From assembly GCA_028291405.1 (NCBI GenBank), contig JAQGID010000265.1, positions 1-64,000 of the forward strand: a stretch of 64,000 bases of DNA, written 5' to 3'. The position numbers were made by a program, and so were the translations under genes. The notes beneath the pieces were generated by a model. The model had not been told where the DNA came from and did not search any database. It saw only the letters and a program-made list of their open reading frames with translations. This stretch comes from Rhodospirillales bacterium (lineage in GTDB: Bacteria; Pseudomonadota; Alphaproteobacteria; ATCC43930; CGMCC-115725). Below, in pieces: positions 16,811-25,260 of the stretch (within the stretch, counting starts at the first letter, position 1; the number at the start of each line of letters is the position of its first letter).

Positions 16811-17110
16811 ATGAACAACTTCCTGATCGGTGTTCTCAGCCTCGTCAACCAGATCCTCGCCGTGCTCCTGATCATCGGCGGGACGCTCAGCGGCATCGCG
16901 CAGCCGATGAGCGCCTATTACTCGGTGCCGCAGCCCTGGTCCTACCTGATCGATGGGCTGCTCGGGCTGATCGGCGGGCTGATCGCGGCTGCCGTCGTGT
17001 GCGGCACCATCGCCGCGATCGTCACCATGGCGCGCGAGCTCTCGGCGATCCGCGCGCATATGTCGATCGTCCCGGTGATCACCGAGCGCCGCGCCCGCGA
17101 CGGGTATTAG
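16811..17110 (+). CDS. Small two-helix inner-membrane protein, unknown
   Basis: 99 residues from ATG 16811; an in-frame ATG at 16775 would add twelve alanine-rich residues. Two hydrophobic segments are seen: LIGVLSLVNQILAVLLIIGG at the N-terminus and YLIDGLLGLIGGLIAAAVVC, followed by a cationic cytoplasmic tail ending RRARDGY. I do not recognise a family. It overlaps the convergent membrane protein by four bases. Codon use is normal for the window. Confidence 0.65.
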   Translation: MNNFLIGVLSLVNQILAVLLIIGGTLSGIAQPMSAYYSVPQPWSYLIDGLLGLIGGLIAAAVVCGTIAAIVTMARELSAIRAHMSIVPVITERRARDGY

Positions 17111-18639
17111 CGGGCGATCGCGTAGAGCCGGCCGTTCGGGCTGGCGAAGCGCGGCGTCAGCCGCGGATCCTGCGGCATCGTGAAGGCCACGGGATCGACG
17201 AGGAGTATGAAATCATAGCCGGCGAGCGCCGCCGCGACCTTGCCGCCGGCGTCGGGCGCGCCGCCGACCAGCACCGCCCAGAAATCCTCCGGCGAAGCCT
17301 GCCGCGCCAGCGCGGCGTAGGCCGGCCGCAAGGCCACCGGCTGCTGCCCGGGGAAATCGAAGAGCAGCGGCACGAAGGCGTCGGTTTCGATGATCGCCAG
17401 ATTGGCGAGATGGGTGATCGGTGGCCGGCGCTGCTCCAGGTTCACCGAGTTCGGCGGCAGCGCGACGGCGAGGCGGCTGCCGCGCGGCAGCTCGGCCAGC
17501 GCCGCGACGATCGGGTGATAGATCCGGTCGTCGGCGAGCCAGACCGCGGTGACGATCCCGATGCGGACGACGAAGAGCAGTGCGATGCCGCCGGCGATGG
17601 CCTTCTGCCGCGTCGTCCGCAGCGCCGCGTCGCCGCCCGCCACGAGCAGCAGCCCCAGCACCAGCGGCATGCGGTGGTCGACGCCGGCCCCGCCGAACAT
17701 CCGGTTCGGCATCGCGAGCTGCACCAGCAGCAGCAGGAGCATCGGCAGCATCAGTGCCGGCGCGATGCGCAGCGATCGCCGGATCGCGCCCCAGATCAGC
17801 AGCGCGAGCAGGGCGACGAAGCACGTGATGTCGAAGACCCGGCTGTAATTGTCGAAGACGTTGAAGAAGAGGTCGATCTTCCGCCAGATCTGGCCCCAGC
17901 CGATGCCGCCGCCGGGGCCGCGCTCGCCGAGGATCAGCAGGGCGAGCGGAATGACGAACTGCAGCGCCGCGGTGGCGAGGTCGGCGATGCCGCGCCGCGT
18001 CCATAAGGTGCCGTTGCGCCACAGGCGCCCGATCTCGGTCCCGGCGATGACGATCGCATAGACCCCGAAGGCGAAGAGATGCGAGAGGTAGATCGCCGCC
18101 GCGCCGATCGTGCCGACCGCGACCCGCCGCCACGAGGCCGCCTCGCGCAGCCGGAGCCACAGCGTCAGGATGACGACCGCGAGCCCAATGCCGAAGAGGA
18201 AATTGACGAAGCCCCAGAGCAGGATGCGGTTGTAGAGCAGCAGGAAGGCGAGGCAGGAGAACAGCGACCAGCGGCCGAACAGCGTCCGATGAAGCGCCGC
18301 CGCCCCGCCGGCGAGCAGCAGCAGGATCAGCAGGACGAAGACCTTGCCGGCCCAGGCCAGCGGCATGATCCGCGCCAGCGGCGGGACCACGATGTCCATG
18401 GCGAGGTTCGGCAGGATTTGCCAGCGAATCTCGTAGAACCGCTGCAGCAGCGGGTCCTCCGGATTCGCCAGGATATGCATGCGGGCAAGATGGTTGGGAT
18501 AATCGAACAGCGGCAGCGTCTCGACCGCCAGCACCGGCAGCGCCGCGATCGCGAAACAGGCGATGAAGATCAGCGCAAAGCGCCACACGGTGAGATCGCC
18601 GAGATCGCGCCAGCCGGATTGGACGGGAATGTTATGCAC
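17107..18639 (-). CDS. Polytopic membrane protein, possible GT-C-like, 510 aa
   Basis: About ten to twelve hydrophobic helices across residues 20-390, then a soluble C-terminal domain of about 120 residues. After the first helix comes a periplasmic-side stretch with FDYPNHLARMHILANPEDP, reminiscent of the acidic first loop of GT-C glycosyltransferases, though I cannot confirm that family. A repeated aromatic segment (RILLWGFVNFLFGIGLAVV) lies mid-protein. No neighbour hints at a pathway. I call it an unknown integral membrane protein with a weak glycosyltransferase-like flavour. Confidence 0.7.
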   Translation of the reverse strand: MHNIPVQSGWRDLGDLTVWRFALIFIACFAIAALPVLAVETLPLFDYPNHLARMHILANPEDPLLQRFYEIRWQILPNLAMDIVVPPLARIMPLAWAGKVFVLLILLLLAGGAAALHRTLFGRWSLFSCLAFLLLYNRILLWGFVNFLFGIGLAVVILTLWLRLREAASWRRVAVGTIGAAAIYLSHLFAFGVYAIVIAGTEIGRLWRNGTLWTRRGIADLATAALQFVIPLALLILGERGPGGGIGWGQIWRKIDLFFNVFDNYSRVFDITCFVALLALLIWGAIRRSLRIAPALMLPMLLLLLVQLAMPNRMFGGAGVDHRMPLVLGLLLVAGGDAALRTTRQKAIAGGIALLFVVRIGIVTAVWLADDRIYHPIVAALAELPRGSRLAVALPPNSVNLEQRRPPITHLANLAIIETDAFVPLLFDFPGQQPVALRPAYAALARQASPEDFWAVLVGGAPDAGGKVAAALAGYDFILLVDPVAFTMPQDPRLTPRFASPNGRLYAIAR

Positions 18640-18777
18640 TCGCGAGAGTTTGCGTCGGCCGCATCCTGCGTAGCTGCCAGATCGCCGGCCGGTTTACAAG
18701 CCGCAGTGCCTCTCGGCTTAGGGGAACTCGGCGGCGGGACCGTCGTAAGCGATAGTAGGCATCATTGGAATCCGGCC

Positions 18778-19032
18778 GTGCGACACGGAATCCCGTTCTT
18801 GGCGAGCCTCTCGCTTGCGGCCTGCGCGATGGGGGCGCCGCCGCACATCGTGAACTCCACCCCCGAAGGCGTCAGCATTGCCTTCACCGGCGACGACGTG
18901 CACGGCGCGAGCGTCGCCGCCACCGACTATTGCGACCAGCTGCACAAATTCGCGACGCTGCGCCGCATCGATCGGGTCGGCTACGAGAACGTCGGAATCT
19001 TCAGCTGCGACGCCGCAAAGCCGGCGCGGTAG
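18778..19032 (+). CDS. Small putative lipoprotein, 84 aa
   Basis: The frame is open far upstream, but GTG 18778 gives MRHGIPFLASLSLAACAMG: a short signal with lipobox LAAC, so Cys16 would be lipidated. The mature part contains two more cysteines (TDYCDQ and IFSCDA) that could form a disulfide, and reads VSIAFTGDDVHGASVAATDY. No family is recognised. It stands alone between the divergent membrane protein and a hairpin. Confidence 0.55.
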   Translation: MRHGIPFLASLSLAACAMGAPPHIVNSTPEGVSIAFTGDDVHGASVAATDYCDQLHKFATLRRIDRVGYENVGIFSCDAAKPAR

Positions 19033-19077
19033 CGCTTGCCGCGGTGTACCGGCAGGTCGAGGGGCGTGACCTGTCGG

Positions 19078-19108
19078 TCCCCTCTCGCCGCGGCGCGGCA
19101 AGAGGGGA
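19078..19108. repeat. Hairpin of the CCCTC/GAGGG palindrome type
   Basis: TCCCCTCT, a 15-base GC-rich loop, AGAGGGGA: eight perfect pairs. It lies between converging genes (the lipoprotein and the 166-aa protein), where a bidirectional terminator would be useful, but no T-run follows. It resembles the palindromes at 23624 and 45333. Confidence 0.5.
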
Positions 19109-19123
19109 GGCCGGGTCGGTTGC

Positions 19124-19624
19124 TTATGCTCTCAGGAGTTGCGCGAGGAAGCCCCGGCGCGCCGGCCGCGGCGCACCTTGTCCCACTGGAGCCGGCGGCT
19201 CCGGCGGAAGATCGCTGAGCACGAGGAGACGCTCGCTCTCTGGAGGAGGCGTCAGCACCTTCTCGATATCGTCGTGCGGTACGCCGAACGAGGTGCGATA
19301 GAGCGACCGGCGCTTTCCGCCCGCGGTCTGCGCGCGCCGGATGTCGTAGCGCAGAGGGTCGTCATGGGCGATGCCGACGATCGTGCCGCTGAGGACACGC
19401 CCCTCGATCCGGTAGCGCACCGTGGAGCGCAACTCGAATCGTGCCGGCTTGGCGGGCGTCGCCGCACCGGAAGGCGGCGCGGCGTCGCTGTCGCGCGACG
19501 CCCGGACGGGCGCCGGCAACCTGCTCACAGGGGATCCGCCGTTGGCCACTGCGATCTTGCCGAATGGCGCACGGCCGGCATTCGGCCCGCGCGTGGTCTT
19601 CAAGGTCGTGACGTAAGCGTTCAT
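19124..19624 (-). CDS. Hypothetical protein, 166 aa
   Basis: Start ATG 19624 follows GAGGAGAGTGCC, a good ribosome site; the longer frame is not needed. Residues 1-75 look disordered (rich in Pro, Ala, Arg). Residues 75-135 form a beta-rich stretch (RFELRSTVRYRIEGRVLSGT, then IVGIAHDDPLRYDIR) that could be a small SH3- or Tudor-like barrel. The tail (PPEPPAPVGQGAPRPARR) is proline-rich. I do not recognise it. Its upstream side is an AT-rich gap. Confidence 0.6.
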   Translation of the reverse strand: MNAYVTTLKTTRGPNAGRAPFGKIAVANGGSPVSRLPAPVRASRDSDAAPPSGAATPAKPARFELRSTVRYRIEGRVLSGTIVGIAHDDPLRYDIRRAQTAGGKRRSLYRTSFGVPHDDIEKVLTPPPESERLLVLSDLPPEPPAPVGQGAPRPARRGFLAQLLRA

Positions 19625-19679
19625 GGCACTCTCCTCGCCGGCCGTCGAGCGGACCGGCATGATCGTAAAGCCCGCAATG

Positions 19680-19835
19680 CAAAGTTAGGATCTTATTAAT
19701 ACGTCCTTATTGTAAGTATTGTGAAGCAAATTTCCAGAAAATTCGACACAAATACGGTCTATTGTTAATTATCTTAAGTATAAAATTAAAACAATACAAA
19801 AGGTAGTCCGCGATATTGCAGATTAACCCTTGTTA
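19680..19835. other. AT-rich island in the 380-base gap 19625-20005
   Basis: About 155 bases are strongly AT-rich, in sharp contrast with the rest of the window. It contains AATAC...GTATT (19698-19720) and ATTGTT-AATT...AATT-AA-AACAAT (19763-19797) as inverted repeats. There is no ORF. Nearby, AAAGGGG (19865) and CCCCTTT (19886) pair as a 7-bp hairpin. It could hold the promoter of the 166-aa gene, bind a nucleoid protein, or be a remnant of foreign DNA. Confidence 0.6.
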
Positions 19836-20005
19836 ATTCGGCGCGCTGGAGGGCGGGCTCGCGAAAAGGGGCGATCTCGACTCTACCCCTTTGGCTCGGC
19901 GAGGGAAGCGGCAAGATAAAGACATGGATCGACGCCGCCTTCTCATGCCGCGAGCCCCTGCCGTCAACGCGCAGCTTGGCGCGACGCCGCGGGCGATCGT
20001 GGCAG

Positions 20006-20347
20006 CTAATCGAGACCGAACGGCTGGCCCGGAGGGCCCAGGGTTCTATTGGGGCCTTGTGGTGGCCATCCCTGTATTCCCGAGGGCTTTCCGATGCCCG
20101 ATAAACTCTCGGCGCTTCGGCAGAGGCTATTGCCCCCAAAATCCTTCCACGGACGCGTCCCACTGGGACAGCCGCCGTTCATCGCGCGCGCCACCGCCGC
20201 CGGCTTCGCGCCGACCGGCTCGCACTGATATTTCCCCATGTTGTCCATGATCAGATAAGAGCCGGCTGGGCAGCGCTGCGCTGCCGCGGCGGGATGTGCC
20301 GATAGGGCGCCGAGCACGACGACCACCGCTGCCATTCCGATCCGCAT
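20006..20347 (-). CDS. Small secreted cysteine-containing protein, 113 aa
   Basis: ATG 20347 follows GGGAGGACAGAG, a strong ribosome site. Signal peptide MRIGMAAVVVVLGALSAHPA is cleaved near AAAQR. The mature part is short and has four cysteines (RCPAGSY, YQCEPVG, GGCPSGT, SLCRSAE), enough for two disulfides, then a Gly/Pro-rich tail. The CPxGxYL...CxP pattern resembles small periplasmic proteins of alphaproteobacteria, with no known role. It is divergent from the DUF2270 gene. Confidence 0.7.
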   Translation of the reverse strand: MRIGMAAVVVVLGALSAHPAAAAQRCPAGSYLIMDNMGKYQCEPVGAKPAAVARAMNGGCPSGTRPWKDFGGNSLCRSAESLSGIGKPSGIQGWPPQGPNRTLGPPGQPFGLD

Positions 20348-20569
20348 CTCTGTCCTCCCAAGCCCAGGAACTTACGCCCAGCTGGCGCATATGCTCACGG
20401 TAGCAAAACGGAAGAACTCTGCAACCCCTGGCTCGACCATCCTCCTATCAGCCTGCGTTCTGGTCGCCAAGCGGACGCCGCTGCCCCCGCCCTCACGCGT
20501 GCGCTAGGATGACGGCAACGGGGGCCCAGACTTCCGGCCCGCCGCTAGGAAGACGGGAGGACAATCTCG

Positions 20570-21286
20570 ATGAATGAAACGGCTGAGGACTCCATCCCCA
20601 TCCCGGGCACGCCCTTCAACGCGGCCGAGATCACCGCGCTCTCGCATCTCTACCGCGGCGAGCTCTATCGCAGCACAGCGTGGCGGATCCGGCTCGACGC
20701 CACCACCAACTGGGCGGTCGCCGCTACCGGCCTCGCACTCTCGGTCGCCTTCAGCGGCCCGACCGCCTCGCCGCTGCCGCTCGCCCTGGTCGGCCTGCTC
20801 GTCGCCGTGTTCCTCATAATCGAGGCACGGCGCTACCGCTTCTTCGATTTCTGGCGTATCCGCGCCCATGTCTTCGAGCTCAATTTCTTCGGTCCAATCC
20901 TGCGCGGCTATGGGGCGCAGACGGATAATGGTTGGAACGAGATCCTCTATGGCGACTACGCCCACCCCGCGCTCCACATCACCTTCGTGGAGGCGCTCGG
21001 GCGGCGGCTGCGCCGTAACTACGGCTGGATCTTCATGATCCAGGTCGCCTGCTACGCCGGCAAGCTCCTCATCCACCCTTACCCGATCAACTCGATCCAC
21101 GAGATCTGGGAACGCGCCGCGATCGGGCCGATCTCGGGCCAGTTCGTGATCCTCGCGGGGGTCGCGTTTCACGGCACCTGGATCGCCGTCGCCTTCCTTA
21201 CCTGGCGCAGCCGACGCGGCAGCAGGCATCACAAACCGTCGCACCACACCGACGCGCTTCTCAACCTGGCACGAGGCTCGTCGTGA
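20570..21286 (+). CDS. DUF2270 integral membrane protein
   Basis: 238 residues from ATG 20570 with GGGAGGACAATCTCG upstream. Seen: ALSHLYRGELYRSTAWRIRLD near residue 25, two close hydrophobic helices (TNWAVAATGLALSVAF and LPLALVGLLVAVFLIIEARR), then RRYRFFDFWRIRAHVFELNF, the DUF2270 hallmark, and two more helices toward the C-terminus. The family is predicted inner-membrane and has no assigned function. It is a single-gene unit. Confidence 0.85.
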   Translation: MNETAEDSIPIPGTPFNAAEITALSHLYRGELYRSTAWRIRLDATTNWAVAATGLALSVAFSGPTASPLPLALVGLLVAVFLIIEARRYRFFDFWRIRAHVFELNFFGPILRGYGAQTDNGWNEILYGDYAHPALHITFVEALGRRLRRNYGWIFMIQVACYAGKLLIHPYPINSIHEIWERAAIGPISGQFVILAGVAFHGTWIAVAFLTWRSRRGSRHHKPSHHTDALLNLARGSS

Positions 21287-21382
21287 GACGGCGGGGATCG
21301 GTTTAAGGCAGCGGACGCCAGGCTGAGTTCCGCGATACGCCGATCCTGCGACGCGAACCGAAATCGGAATTTGTCCCGGCAC

Positions 21383-21964
21383 TCAAGTCGGCAATGCTAC
21401 ATCGACCTCCGGCACCGGGACGTCGAAGCCGTTCAAGGTCACGGACACCATGCAATACAGCCCGACGAGATAGATGAACTCCGCGGTTCCCGCCTCGCCG
21501 AATTGCGTCACGGCCTGCTGGTAGGTCAACGTCGGCAGGACGCCGCCGGCGACGAGGGCGGAGGCGACGTCGTAGGCGATCGCCTCCTCGCGCGTCAGGT
21601 CGCTCGGGCGCTGGCCGGCGACGATCGTCGCGATCTTGTCGTCGGGGAGGCCGCGCAGCTCGGCGACGAGGACATGGGCGTAGATCTCGTAGGCCGAGCG
21701 GAACTTGGCGCCGGTGACGAGGATCGCGACCTCGCGGACCGCGCGCGGCAGGCTCGGCGAGGACGACAAGGCCTTGACCAGCTCCCAGACCGGGCCGCCG
21801 AACTTGGCGAAGCGCAGCCAGGGATTCCATGGGCCGATCAGCGCGCCGGATTCGTTGATCGCGACGAAGCCCTTGAAGTTGGTCTCGATGCCCTTGCGCA
21901 TGTCGTCATAGAGCGGCCGCTGCTCCGCGGTCAGCTCGGAGGGCGGGAGGAGGGGGAGACGCAT
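21383..21964 (-). CDS. Carboxymuconolactone decarboxylase-like protein, second copy
   Basis: 193 residues from ATG 21964 (MRLPLLPPSELTAEQ); 39 further codons upstream are in frame but do not look coding. The CMD helices are seen: LRFAKFGGPVWELVKALSSS, then LPRAVREVAILVTGAKFRSA and YEIYAHVLVAEL. As in the copy at 4117 the CxxC of AhpD is absent. It shares the layout of that copy (PxxELTAEQ start, EAIAYDVASAL), so it is a paralogue. It is an isolated gene; its substrate is unknown. Confidence 0.85.
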   Translation of the reverse strand: MRLPLLPPSELTAEQRPLYDDMRKGIETNFKGFVAINESGALIGPWNPWLRFAKFGGPVWELVKALSSSPSLPRAVREVAILVTGAKFRSAYEIYAHVLVAELRGLPDDKIATIVAGQRPSDLTREEAIAYDVASALVAGGVLPTLTYQQAVTQFGEAGTAEFIYLVGLYCMVSVTLNGFDVPVPEVDVALPT

Positions 21965-22471
21965 GTCGGCCTCGCTGTCCAGGGGATGGAATTCCGATCG
22001 TATTGCAGTGCCGAAGCGGGGGCGATGGGCGACAGGGCAATGTCGCAAAAATTTCTTGTCATGTCCGAATAATATGGTCAATATCCAGTAAGGTAATTAC
22101 GCATCCGCGTCGATGGGGGTCGAAGGGTGAGGCACGTGATCGCGACTTACAACAGCCGGGCCTGTCGGTCAGCCGGGGCGTTCTGAAATAAAAGACAACT
22201 AAATCAATGTGTTCGTGTCCACGTTCCTGTTCATTACGTTAAGAGAACGATCTGGAATTTCCAGGAAGCCTCGGTTTTCCAAGGACTTGGCGAATTCTGA
22301 TGCGCGTGCCCGTCCTGTTATTTTCCTGTATTTTCAGGAGCGGATTCCCACCCCTGCGTGGCCGTCGGCACAGCTGCGCCGACGCCGCCTGCGACCTTGC
22401 CTCGACCGCGGTTTTGTGATGGCTTTCGCCGTCCGGCGGATCGCCGCCTTTGCAGCCGAAAGTGATAGTTC
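21965..22471. other. 507-base gap upstream of the formaldehyde dehydrogenase gene
   Basis: No gene is supported here. It is locally AT-rich (22070-22110 and 22180-22330). It holds CTGGAA-T-TTCCAG (22252-22264), a near-perfect palindrome, and TCCTG-TATTTT-CAGGA (22324-22339) next to a second TCCTGTTATTT. These are candidate control sites for the gene at 22472. Confidence 0.5.
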
Positions 22472-23581
22472 ATGGATGTTCGCGCCGCCGTCGCCCTGGA
22501 GGCGGGCAAGCCCCTGTCGATCGAGACCGTGCAGCTGGAAGGCCCGAAATTCGGCGAGGTGCTGGTCGAGATCAAGGCGACCGGGATCTGCCACACCGAC
22601 AAATACACCCTCTCCGGCGCCGATCCCGAGGGGCTGTTCCCGGCGATCCTCGGCCATGAAGGCGCCGGCATCGTCGTCGATGTCGGGCCCGGCGTGCGCC
22701 ATTTCAGGAAGGGCGACCACGTCATCCCGCTCTACACGCCGGAATGCCGCGAGTGCAAATCCTGCATCAGCCACAAGACCAACCTCTGCACCTCGATCCG
22801 CGCGACCCAGGGCAAGGGGCTGATGCCCGACGGCACCAGCCGCTTCTCGCTGAACGGCAAGCCGATCCTGCACTACATGGGCTGCTCGACCTTCGCCAAC
22901 TATACCGTGCTGCCGGAGATCGCCCTCGCCAAGATCCGCGAGGACGCGCCCTTCGACAAGGTCTGCTACATCGGCTGCGGCGTCACCACCGGGATCGGCG
23001 CGGTGATCTTCACCGCCAAGGTCGAGCCCGGCGCCACCGTCGTCGTCTTCGGCCTCGGCGGCATCGGTCTCAACGTCATCCAGGGCGCCAAGATGGCGGG
23101 GGCCGACATGATCGTCGGTGTCGACGTCAACCCCGCGCGCGAGACTCTGGCGCGGCAGTTCGGCATGACGCATTTCGTCAATCCGAAGGAGATCGCGGGC
23201 GACCTCGTCGGCCATCTCGTCGAGCTGACCAAGGGCGGCGCCGACTATTCCTTCGAATGCGTCGGCAACACGACGTTGATGCGCCAGGCGCTGGAATGCT
23301 GCCATCGCGGTTGGGGCGTCTCGGTCGTCATCGGCGTCGCCGCGGCCGGGCAGGAGATCCAGACGCGCCCTTTTCAGCTCGTCACCGGCCGCGTCTGGAA
23401 GGGCTCGGCCTTCGGCGGCGCGCGCGGCCGGACGGACGTGCCGAAGATCGTCGATTGGTACATGGACAAGAAGATCAACATCGACGATCTCATCACCCAT
23501 ACGCTGCCGCTGGAGCGCATCAACGAAGGCTTCGAGCTGATGACGCGCGGCGAATCGATCCGCAGCGTCGTCGTCTATTAG
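22472..23581 (+). CDS. frmA: S-(hydroxymethyl)glutathione dehydrogenase (class III ADH)
   Basis: 369 residues, the exact family size. It oxidises the glutathione-formaldehyde adduct to S-formylglutathione with NAD+. Catalytic zinc ligands: C40 (GICHTDKY) and H62-E63 (GHEGAG), plus a Cys in CYIGCGVTTG. Structural zinc cysteines are C92, C95, C98 and C106. The cofactor fold is VVVFGLGGIGLNVIQGAK, and QTRPFQLVTGRVWKGSAFGG is the class III C-terminal hallmark. No esterase (frmB/fghA) is adjacent. gshA in this window supplies the cofactor's first synthetic step. Confidence 0.96.
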   Translation: MDVRAAVALEAGKPLSIETVQLEGPKFGEVLVEIKATGICHTDKYTLSGADPEGLFPAILGHEGAGIVVDVGPGVRHFRKGDHVIPLYTPECRECKSCISHKTNLCTSIRATQGKGLMPDGTSRFSLNGKPILHYMGCSTFANYTVLPEIALAKIREDAPFDKVCYIGCGVTTGIGAVIFTAKVEPGATVVVFGLGGIGLNVIQGAKMAGADMIVGVDVNPARETLARQFGMTHFVNPKEIAGDLVGHLVELTKGGADYSFECVGNTTLMRQALECCHRGWGVSVVIGVAAAGQEIQTRPFQLVTGRVWKGSAFGGARGRTDVPKIVDWYMDKKINIDDLITHTLPLERINEGFELMTRGESIRSVVVY

Positions 23582-23623
23582 GGTGGCGGGCGGGGCCGAC
23601 ATTGAAAATTCAGTTTTGACGAA

Positions 23624-23651
23624 CCCTCGCCCCCATCTTTGGGGGAGAGGG
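23624..23651. repeat. Palindromic CCCTC/GAGGG intergenic element
   Basis: CCCTCGCCCCC, six bases (ATCTTT), GGGGGAGAGGG: ten of eleven pairs match. It lies between the formaldehyde dehydrogenase and ubiA genes and resembles the elements at 19078 and 45333. It may act as a terminator or be a REP-like repeat. Confidence 0.6.
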
Positions 23652-23671
23652 CTGGCCGAGGGGGGCTTTCC

Positions 23672-24598
23672 GTGACGCGGACGGGCGAGGCAACGGGCCA
23701 CACCGACATCCGTCGCGACGACTGGTCGACGCGCTATGCTCCGGCCTCGCTGCTGCCCTACATTCGCCTCGCCCGGCTCGACCGGCCCATCGGCACCTGG
23801 CTGCTGCTCTTTCCCGGCTGGTGGTCGGTCGCGCTCGCCGCCGGGTCCTGGCCCGATTGGCGCCTCTTGATCCTCTTCGGCATCGGTGCCGTCGTGATGC
23901 GCGGCGCCGGTTGCACCTTCAACGACATCGTCGACCGCGACTTCGATGCCCGCGTCGAGCGTACCCGCGTGCGGCCGATCCCGAGCGGCGCCGTCTCGGT
24001 CCGTGGGGCGGCGCTCTTCATGGCGCTGCAGCTCGGCATCGGCGCCGCGATCCTCTTCAGCCTCGACCGTCTGGCGATCGCGCTCGGCTTTCTCGTGCTG
24101 CTGCTCGTCGTGACCTACCCCTTCATGAAGCGCATCACCTATTGGCCGCAGTTCTTCCTCGGCCTCAACTTCAACTGGGGTGCCCTGATGGGCTGGGCCG
24201 CGGTGCGCGGCGATCTCGGCTGGGCGCCGCTGCTGCTCTATATCGGCGGCATCGCCTGGACGCTCGGCTACGACACGATCTATGCGCATCAGGACAAGGA
24301 GGACGACGTGCTGATCGGCGTCAAATCCTCGGCGCTGGCGCTCGGCGGGCGGACGCGGCCGGCGCTTTTCGTGTTCTATGCGGTCGCAATCGTCTTCTGG
24401 GCCGCGGCGGGGATCGTCGCGGGCACCGCGGCGCCGTTCTTCGCCGGCCTCGCGCTGGCCGCGACGCAGCTCCTCTGGCAGGCGCTGCGCGTCCGCATCG
24501 ACGACGGCGCCGACTGCCTCGCCAAGTTCCGCAGCAACCGCCTGGCCGGCTGGCTCGTCCTTGGCGGCATCGTCGCGGCGCGGGTCGTCGGGTCATGA
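23672..24598 (+). CDS. ubiA: 4-hydroxybenzoate polyprenyltransferase
   Basis: 308 residues from GTG 23672, chosen because the frame further up runs through the palindromic repeat. It prenylates 4-hydroxybenzoate in ubiquinone synthesis and is an inner-membrane enzyme with about eight to nine helices. Seen: YIRLARLDRPIGTWLLLFPG, first Asp-rich motif NDIVDRDFDARVERT, and second motif YDTIYAHQDKEDD followed by GVKSSA. The stop overlaps the next start (ATGA), coupling it to the methyltransferase and MOSC genes. Confidence 0.95.
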   Translation: MTRTGEATGHTDIRRDDWSTRYAPASLLPYIRLARLDRPIGTWLLLFPGWWSVALAAGSWPDWRLLILFGIGAVVMRGAGCTFNDIVDRDFDARVERTRVRPIPSGAVSVRGAALFMALQLGIGAAILFSLDRLAIALGFLVLLLVVTYPFMKRITYWPQFFLGLNFNWGALMGWAAVRGDLGWAPLLLYIGGIAWTLGYDTIYAHQDKEDDVLIGVKSSALALGGRTRPALFVFYAVAIVFWAAAGIVAGTAAPFFAGLALAATQLLWQALRVRIDDGADCLAKFRSNRLAGWLVLGGIVAARVVGS

Positions 24599-25260
24599 GG
24601 CCGCCGCCCGCCGATTTCATCCGCGCCAACGCGATCATCGCCGCGCCCTCGCTGCTGCCCGAGTTGCGCCTCTACCTCGCGACCGAGATCACGCCGATCT
24701 GGCAGGCGAGCGAGGACCTCCTCGCCGCCGGCAACGTGCCGCCGCCCTATTGGGCCTTCGCCTGGGCCGGCGGCCAGGCGCTGGCGCGCCATGTCCTCGA
24801 CAATCCCGCCCTCGTCGCCGGCAAGCGCGTCCTCGATTTCGGCGCCGGCTCCGGGATGGTCGCGATCGCCGCGTCCCGTGCCGGGGCGGCAGAGGTCATC
24901 GCCGTCGAGATCGATCATTTCGCCGCCGCGGCGATCGCGCTCAACGCCGCGCTCAACGGCGTCGCGATCGCCGTCGAGCTAGCGGATGTCATCGGCCGTT
25001 CCGGCGCCGCCTGGGACGTCGTGCTGGTCGGCGATCTCTGCTACGAGCAGCCCCTCGCTTCCCGCATGACGCACTGGCTGCGCGAGCTGGCGGGCGCGGG
25101 CGTCACGGTGCTGCTCGGCGATCCCGGACGCAGCTACGTGCCGGTCTCCGGCCTCGTCGAGTTCGGCCGCTATACCGTGCCGACCAGCCGCGAGCTCGAG
25201 GATCGCGAGACCCGCGAGGGGGTGGTGTGGCGCGTGCTCGCAGAGGCGCCGGTCGCATGA
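24595..25260 (+). CDS. Class I methyltransferase, EtfB-lysine methyltransferase type
   Basis: 221 residues from the ATG overlapping the ubiA stop. Seen: ADFIRANAIIAAPSLLPELR and ITPIWQASEDL at the N-terminus, PPPYWAFAWAGGQALARHVL, SAM motif I VLDFGAGSGMVAIAAS and post-motif GDLCYEQPL. This arrangement is that of the bacterial relatives of human METTL20/ETFBKMT, which trimethylate lysines of the electron-transfer flavoprotein beta subunit. A PrmA/nicotinamide N-methyltransferase-like label would be the looser choice. It is coupled to ubiA and to the MOSC gene by 4-base overlaps. Confidence 0.85.
   Translation: MRPPPADFIRANAIIAAPSLLPELRLYLATEITPIWQASEDLLAAGNVPPPYWAFAWAGGQALARHVLDNPALVAGKRVLDFGAGSGMVAIAASRAGAAEVIAVEIDHFAAAAIALNAALNGVAIAVELADVIGRSGAAWDVVLVGDLCYEQPLASRMTHWLRELAGAGVTVLLGDPGRSYVPVSGLVEFGRYTVPTSRELEDRETREGVVWRVLAEAPVA

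Noticed and set aside
19786-20250. Frames of about 120 codons across the AT-rich gap
   Set aside because: They contain no motif and conflict with the well supported secreted protein at 20006-20347.
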